A stretch of 50,000 nucleotides of DNA from contig NW_013652138.1 in assembly GCF_000499385.1 (NCBI RefSeq), positions 1-50,000 on the forward strand. The letters are read 5' to 3'. Positions 15,001-24,000 of this stretch are shown here, in pieces. Position numbers and translations under genes: made by a program. Under the pieces are notes generated by a model. That model saw only the letters and a program-made list of their open reading frames with translations. It searched no databases and was not told where the DNA came from. The first letter of the stretch is position 1. The number at the start of each line of letters is the position of its first letter. Origin of the DNA: Eimeria necatrix (Eukaryota > Apicomplexa > Conoidasida > Eucoccidiorida > Eimeriidae).

Positions 15001-18000
15001 TTCAGCAATCATTAGGTTTTGCCTTTGTCGCTGATCTATCCTCAATTTTTGATTGTTTCATATGTTTTCTGCTCTTACTCTCTACCAATAATACATGAAT
15101 CTACATAGCTGTTATTTTAGTGGCCTCTACCCTATATTTTTTTCATATCCTCACTGCAATACCTTTCTAATGAGTACAAAAGGCGTACTGTCTGTCAGAT
15201 AAATACTCGAGTTGGTGCTTCTCCATCGCTCATGTGTCACTAAGGAGATTATGCGTATTTTCTTGTAGTGGTCAACTTTTCCTAATTCACAGCTCACCTT
15301 CTGCAATCCAGGCCTTTCTTAATGTGTTATTGGCATTGCACAAGACACATGAGTTGAACGCAGGCCTGTCTAGTAGCTCACGAATCACATTCCCCCTCAC
15401 CTCCTGGATGTCGATGGGTTTAACGCACATCACACGTGTTGTCTCATCCACACGTTCAGTGTCGCACTGCAGTTACAAATGGCGCATATTGTTTCATTGG
15501 ACATCTGTCAATTTCCACGCACCACCTGGTAACACAAATTGCGTATGTTGGCACAACTGTTTGAGCGCATTGCTTGGAGGCATTTTTCCTCGAATGATCT
15601 CGCAAGGGCCTCAACCTGAGACTCACAACCTGTAAATGATACAATCATTGTAGCGAAAGACTAGTCGAAGTAAATTCATAGATATCTAAGACACAATCAT
15701 TGTAGCGGAAGACTAATCAAAGCCTATTCATAACTAGCAGTTGCTCTACCAGTACAAAGAAAATACAACCTACCAGCTGTAAAGTTGTCCACCAATGATA
15801 TATTATCATATTTCAGTTTCTCCGCAGCGTATCGAGCACCTCGAACTCATGCCATCAAAACATTGCGACGTACAATCTGCAAAAAAGCAGAGAAATGCTC
15901 CTGTACTGCCGAATTGAAATCGACAGTCATTCAAGATCGCCGTGTAGGAGCTCAATCATCTATAACCGAGCAACTGCTGACTTGGCGGCTCATCGCTTTG
16001 CAAATTATGAATATAGCACGATTCGCCAGCCACAGCCGTTGCCAATCACTACGACACGTACTGGCTGTAGAATTGAATCCTATACATGCCACCATTTTGT
16101 TCAGTGAGTGTTTCACTAATTACAGTAAGTGCAGCTTCAACCTGTCGTAGACTATGCGCTTTCAATGCCGGATTCAGTATTACTACCCAATTATTGCGTT
16201 TCTACATGGCGCACTTCCTGATTTTATAGGGCAATTTTACTTTTGATCTTAAAAATCCTAGATATGACGTTCCTTTTTCCCTATACGGATTACCACTGCA
16301 GGACTCTGAATTGCTATAATAGCATTAGCAGACGGTTCTGTACACACTTGCTGATTAACAAACTCATTCCTTCCACCCATGAAATCATCCTGCTTTGCTG
16401 TTTTTTCACTATTCCAGAGTGCTCATCATTCTTGTACTAATAAGCGTTTAACGTCTCTTAATATACCGTACTCCCTGGTTAAACAGCGCATTTCTATGTT
16501 AGGGTAGCGAATAAGGCGTCTCAACTTTCAACGATGCACTCAGTAGTGTACCGCTCCTCTCAGCTATGGAAACTATTTCCAACCTTCCTGCAGCACTTAC
16601 TTCCTGATTAACGAATTCAAATCCGTTTCACTAGTGACGTATAACATTTTTGGAAGTTTTCATTGCCTTGAAATTTCTGTAGAATTTTTCACAATTTCAG
16701 ACTGATTGCCTCATGAAGTGGTATAATACAATTTGAAACCATATCACAAAGGCAGATTGTATAAAATTCTCCGCTCTGCTCCACAAGATAGTGGAATAAC
16801 CCACTCGCTGTATTCAAATGAACTTCAAGGTGCGTCTTCGGGTTTTAGGTCTCCTCTTGATAACACGTTGTGCGTACTGCAAAGAGCTACGAAACCCAAC
16901 TCACTTCCTGAACAACACCCGAGTGTGCCCTGTTTGCATCAAAAAATGAAGTCTAAGGATTCCGCACGCTCATAATGACTGCTACTACAAAAATAGCTGG
17001 TAGTTTCCTCTGAATAAAGTTAACTCACAAGCTGTGACTCAATAGTTTGAGCCGCAAATGCTCTAGAATGCCCCAACTGAAATGCGTTATCACAGTTTAC
17101 GACCTATTTGATAGATACTCCTTTATACAGTGATACTCATTTATACTATTATGTCAACATACTACCTGGTGTCCTCAGGGATATCATCCAATTTACTGCT
17201 CATAAACCGCACATCACATCTTTTGTTGAAGGCTATCATGTGCAAATTGCACAGCTGTTGGATGTAACCTTGCGCAAATTGCAATTTCCAACGTACTACC
17301 TTTGACAGTAAAAAACAGTCTACATTTTCTTGACATACATTCGTTACTCCATAAAGAGAAACTAAAGCCGCTCTAAAAAAGACAAAACGCACAACCTGCC
17401 ATTTATAGAACCAGTAATCGTGGGAATTCTTCTATTCGTGCACCTACCGGTTAAACAACCACGAAGACAATTTTTAGCCACTGACGATGACATACTTGCT
17501 GTTTTCCGAAGAGACAGATCTGGTTGTTCTGCCTCCTTCCTAGGCTGTTCCACATTCTGTTTAATGCGTCGCTCTTTTCTCCCTAAACTGTTCCACCCAG
17601 TGCTTCGTGAGTAAAAACACACGTGCTGCAGTCAAAAAGGAATCATCATGTCGCCACTGCAATTTACTTAATATCTGATTCAAGCAATTAGAGTCAAGCA
17701 ATAGTTGCTTTTGGCAATTCCTAAGATCGCCTCACTGATTTGCTGCAATATCGGCTTCACCTACTTCCTGGAGAACATAAAACCCAACAGTGCAAGGACC
17801 TTTGATATTTTGCGTTCAACTCTGATGTCACTGCTTTCAAGAAATATATCGTGTTTCGCTGCCTTACTTCCTGATATATAGAACATAAACATCATGCACA
17901 TTTGCTTATCTGACGTTCCAGTTACGAAACCGTAATGCCTTTCCAAGGCTTATTCAGCACAGTCAACATCAAACATACTTTCTGGAATTTTACAAAGAAA

Positions 18001-21000
18001 AGCTAACTCGCGACATTAGTAACCCTCAACATCCAAGTTATTTTAAAACCATCAGAAATTCGCTAATAACTCACATTCTTTGACCCAATTCGATACGTAT
18101 CCAGTATTCGCTTTGTTTGTTACGTTACTACACATTTTCCGAGGAAACGTGTAATACCCTACTAAGCAACGTACCCACTGCACCAACAGCGCAAAACTCC
18201 ACGGTTCATTCCTTAATGTCGTTTGCTCACACACAACCAGAAGCAGCTATTCGCAATGTGTTGCACACTCACTGGCTGTACGTACAAGGAACACCCACGA
18301 ATCTCCTGGAAAACATGATTTTTTGAAGCCTATAAACTTGCTATTCGCGTTCTCCTTAAAATTAGCACACATTCAAGCGTATAAAATGCACCTAATTTGA
18401 AGACACACGTTCTTTAGATTCATAGACGATGATGCTCAATCAAAAATTCTTTGACACGCATCCATTTGATTCGTACCCGCTTTGTACTCTTTGCGAATAT
18501 TATCTCCGGATGAAGTTCCAATCTCCACGCACCTTCTGTGAGCCGAAATGCACGCAAACATTTGACATCCTCTTCGAAAATAGGTAAGTGGGCCTCTTCC
18601 ATAGTGCTGATCATAAACAGGACTCGAATGCTCACCAACTGTGGAATCAAGTAAAAACAAGTAACTGGATCATATTAATGGTGCTTTCAATCAAAACCGA
18701 GTATCTGGGTCACATTAATGGCTAGCGGTTTCAAGCAAAACCTCGTGGATGAATCATATAAATGGCTATTTGTCCCTTTAGAATGCTGATATCATGCTCG
18801 GGACCTGGGATCTTACAAACTGCACATACAGGTAATAAATACTCAAGCTGTAGCTGATAACCAGCAAATGGAGTATATCACCTGGGAATGATGTTGGGCG
18901 AGCGCATCCCTTGCCGATAACCGACAAATGGAGTATATCACTTCGGAATGGTGGGGGAGCGCAGGGACACACGATCTAAATTTTTTTCAGTACCGCCATC
19001 TCTTTATGCCAGACTTTTAAATCGGCATATCCCATTACGCCATTATTCACCTTTTCGGAAATCTCAGAATCTAATAATTCTGATCTCAAATGATTTTAAC
19101 TTACATTCTGCGCATTAATTAGGTGTATAAGAATACACAGAGAAATCTCCTGAGGCGCTCCCTAACACTATATCCAACTATACATCTTGCAAACGAGCGA
19201 TATACGACATACCCTCTGAATCAGTTATGCCCACCGTGTTGCATATGACTGTTCGCTTGACTTCCCTTATCAATTGATTCTCCTTCACCGTTAAAAATTT
19301 TGACAAGGAGCAACAAATAAATTCCATCTCACGTTCTGCCAAAATTACCCCCCGGCACCGAACAAAAATTTTAGAGTAACAGTACATGCAACAGTTGTAA
19401 GGCCCTCACTGGCGTGATCAATGCAACGTACGTGCTGCAGTTATGACATGATCTTCAAAGTAGTAGACCTGTTTATCCTCATCCCTAAACCCATGCTCTT
19501 CAATGTAGTAGGCCTGCTTATCCTCATGCTTTAACCTATAAACCCTTGACATCTATAAATGCAAAAAATCTGAACGATATTCTTACAACCTGCAAAAAAG
19601 TACAATGCTTATGTGTAAGAAGTACAATTCTTATCTGATCGCAGTGCTGCAGTAACTTTCTCGCGTGTCCTAATGGCGCATGAGCAATTCGTTGCGGCAT
19701 CGAACTGCACAACGTACTCTCTGAATTCATATTCCATTCGGCATTATTGAATCCCAGCAGGTGTTGACTTCTGAAGCGTCCTTCTAGCGCTCTTTCCCCA
19801 TGTTTTTACATCTGAGTTGCTCAAACGCACTAGCTATGGAGTCACACATGTCAATAAAATTTGTCCATATCCAGTGCCTGACCATCCAACCTTCCGTGCT
19901 GCGAAATATGCAAAGCAAAGAAGTTGAACGCACAAGCTAAAAACGTATATTTTGAAGCCATAGTCATTTGCCTTTTGACAAGACCTTGATGACGCAATTA
20001 GAAATTCTATGTAAAGTGTTATTCATCCAGAAGAAACTCACGATCTTCACACAAAATCGATAAAATAGAAAAAGGGGATTGAGGAAAACATGTTGGCATA
20101 TTCTGCGATCAGACTAGAGAGTTCTGGCTGTGCCTAAAATTTAGCGAAGCCTACTTCCTGGAGGAAAATTTGTTTACTCCCCTCATGTTCAGAAAGCTTT
20201 ATGCTGTCTCTCCAGTTGACCTTCACACAACTCTTTCAGCTACTCTGTCATCGTACAGTCTGTGTCGAATTAGCAGCTCTACACTAACGAGGGAGCGTGA
20301 AACGTTTTAGCTTCACTACGGTCAGAAATAGCAGCTCTGCACTACTTCAATACGGTCAGCAGAGGCATCGATATTCATTCCACTCACAGTCTGTTCATTA
20401 ACCTCGTCTCATTCTTCCAATATGCAATGCCATCAATTTTCAGGCGTGTTTTATATTTTAGTCCTTATACTACCTCAAGTTCTAAATTGTGCTTCAAAGA
20501 AACCCACATTCTGAAAGGGAAATGGGCGTGGTCCCGCTGCACATTTATTAGGGCATAACTTGTACATTTTGCAATATGATTAATATTTCTTGTATTTTCA
20601 ACGTGATCTCACCGGCTGAAAAACCCATCGCCGCAGCTGGACTGGAGGCCTAGCTAGTAAGCTGATTCTTAATATCCTCTTTATTTAGTAAAAGTTGATA
20701 CGGGAAAATACGATTGGGCATGCAGGCTACGTAGCTCACTTCCTAAAATTTGTTCAGGCATCCCGCTAGGCAATGTCCATTAGTTTCTCCCACACAAATA
20801 AATGAATCTCTCGAAATTCTACTTGTTTTGGACTCTCTCAATTCTACTTGTTTTGGACTCACATCCTGTTGTTTCAGGCCGGATGAATGGTTCGTTTGTC
20901 ACCAAGCGTCTTTCACTGAATGGAGACAGCTTCTTCATCTTCCTTCTGAGTTCAGAAACAATATCTACTTACGACCTGCGCGAGAAGAAAATGCGGTAAT

Positions 21001-24000
21001 TTCGATTATCCAAGTCGATGTTTTGCAGTTTTTCAATCAGCATTTTCAAATTTCGAACCACTTACCAACTGTTCAGCGCAATCACGCGAACAGAGGTTCA
21101 CTTGAATGGCGACAGCGTTAAGAATGAATGTATGACAGCAAATGAATGGCGAGAATCTACCATACCATTTTGAAAGCTTAAAAGACTCACAACCTGCTCA
21201 GGTGATTTCAGGTCACAACCCATCTGTTAAGACCTAAAGATATTTTAGCCGCATAATCGTGTGGTCTACCTCTGCATTGTTTCCAATCCGACTCACTGGC
21301 TGGAAGAAAAAGCACCTCTAGATTATGAAAACAATTGGCTCACGATTTGTCAAACAACGTTTGCACTCATTTCCTCTCCACGATTACCTACCTTTTGAAT
21401 CTGTTCCTAGGCTGCTGTCGTACAGTCTGTTTCGATCCATCAGAATGGTCATTTACAAAGAAACACTTTTGCCGGTTACAGACACCACATTTTCATCGTC
21501 TTCTATCTGTCTTGTAGTTAACAAAACGCACTCCCTGAATTGCAGTGTCTCAAATCAACTACTGCATTGAAGCCTTCCACGTATACAAACCCATTAGTGC
21601 GGATGAGCATCACTACGTTCTCGACCACATCCGATATCTAAACTTACGCCCTGTTGCGACCGTAAATTCATTCTAGACTCGCGCAAATTTCACAACAATG
21701 CTGAAAAGATGAAATATCACGAGTAAACTTCGGCTTTCAGCTCCATAGGTCCTATTCCTATAAACGTTGTCCCACGCACAACCTTGAATGAATTACCCTC
21801 CAGAGAGTTTCGAATGTCCCCTATGCCCTTTCAGCTCCCTAACAGTGTCTACGGAGTGGCTACGGTGAGACAGAACTCACAAACTGGGATACGGAGATGT
21901 GATGAGGCGACGTTCAATTCTAATTACACTATACTGAAGCATATGTTGGAATAAAAATAAGCGTCGGTAATCATATCCGAATGGTACTCACATCCTGTTG
22001 ATGTTCGTGAAATGTCCTCAAACGAATGAAACTACAGACGATGGCACTATAGCAATGTTTGCTGTAGACATTGACTGTTAGGATGGACATACGTACTAAA
22101 ATATCGAAAATCAATAGAAAATAGCGTTGCTCAAACGGCATTATATTACTGTTCAACACTAAATTCGAATACCCTGTTTTCATGTATCAATAGTTAATTG
22201 GCTAAACACACGATCTGCTCGATTATAAATCGCGGTAAATTCACTCCTATGTGAAAAGTTGTATTCCGAACACTTCAAGTGTATCGTGCCTGGAAAACAC
22301 TTCAGGTGACAAAAAACAGTATCTTCGCCAAAGAACATACTGCCTGTTCATTTCCAGAATTAAGAATTACGCAGTTAAGACATCCACAACTAAACCGGAA
22401 CAAAAGCATGCTGTCGAGGTTTGTCATGTACTACGTACCGCCTGTTCAGTTTAAGATGCCACATGCATTAATTACTTAGGTTTGCGCAATGTAGCTACAT
22501 TCTTTCTCCTCAGTTTTCCGATTGTAGCAATAAATGACCCTTCTATGTAATTCAACGCACTGCCTGGAGGAGAGTGATTTGCAATGTCACTTTGATTTAA
22601 TCATTTTCTGCATTCCTAGACAATCACATGATTTCGTATGAAATCCTGGAAAATGGCTCTATTTACGGGACTATATCTCTTCACCGGATTCTTCACGCAC
22701 AGGCTGTATAAAGGCGTACAGCGGGTTCACACCTCACACAGTATGCTCTGTACATGCTCTAGAGAATTTCTCTATTTGGCATCTATTTTTTTAGAATCGT
22801 GATTTAAAATCTCACGGTCTGTATAGTTCAAAATCATACATCCAATAATATATACACTAACGTTGCTATTTGTTGAGGAAATCCGGTATTCTACCTGGCT
22901 ATGTTCTAGAGATTTCCATTCGCACAGCTGCGTTTCCAACATACCTCCTGCAACGCAAGTGAAAAGGTCAGACGCTTAAAATAATGATCACCAATCAGTT
23001 CTCTTCACAGAAGTGTAAACAAGCAAAATTATATCTTAGGGTGAATCCCGGGAAAAATCACGCACAGGCTGTTCTCGAAAATGAGCGTTTTACATCAGAC
23101 TCTTCAAAACTTGGACTACCAATCAGGAGACAACAACAGCAGTCCCTTCCTTGCAACTTCCTCTGGGCGCACTTTCTGGACATACAGAAAATTATGCAAT
23201 CTTTCGCTGAGGTTCAATGTTTAAAAACCGAAAATGCAAAACAAAAACCAAGCAAGGTGTAAGCACTTTGACCATGTAACTTCGAGATTAGAAAAACAAT
23301 TGATAACGACGCCGTGCAACTATCCTGTAACTGTGACATTGCTTAATCCTGATGGATCGCAATGGGAAAAGGCAAAAGCTCACTCTCTGTAAACATTTGC
23401 CATAGCCACTTCTGAAACCAAATAAGAATGATCACAGTGTCAATTCACGATTAAACGTTTACGGGGCTTCTCTTCTAGAAGGCTGATCTTTGAATTCAAA
23501 GAACCTTACTCTCTGAATTCAGATACGAGCGCGAAAATTTCTAAATAAGCTAAACGTCTAATATCTCGACTTGCGACTAGAGCACCATAGACGTCTATAT
23601 CTCGACTTGCGACTAGAGCACCATAGACGTCCAATATCTTGACTTGCGACTAGAGCACCTGTCTTCGCAACAACACCCAAACTCACTCTCTACAAATATA
23701 TATTCGAGAGATTTACTGGAAATAATCATTGGTTTGATATATATCTACGATGGTGAGAATGAAAACGCTGGCAGCCTTCACCACGTTCTACTATGGCGAA
23801 TGAAGCGCACCCTCTATTTGAATTCGTCGGAGCTCAACTATAATATCGAAATACCTCTTTGTTAGATGTATAATTCTTGGGATAACTCAAGTATATATTT
23901 CCCGGCAGAACTGTGATTCGTTTTACTCACATTCTATACAAGTTCAAAAGTAAGCACCTCTGGTTCTCCTGCAATCCAACGACCAATTTTTTCGATCGCC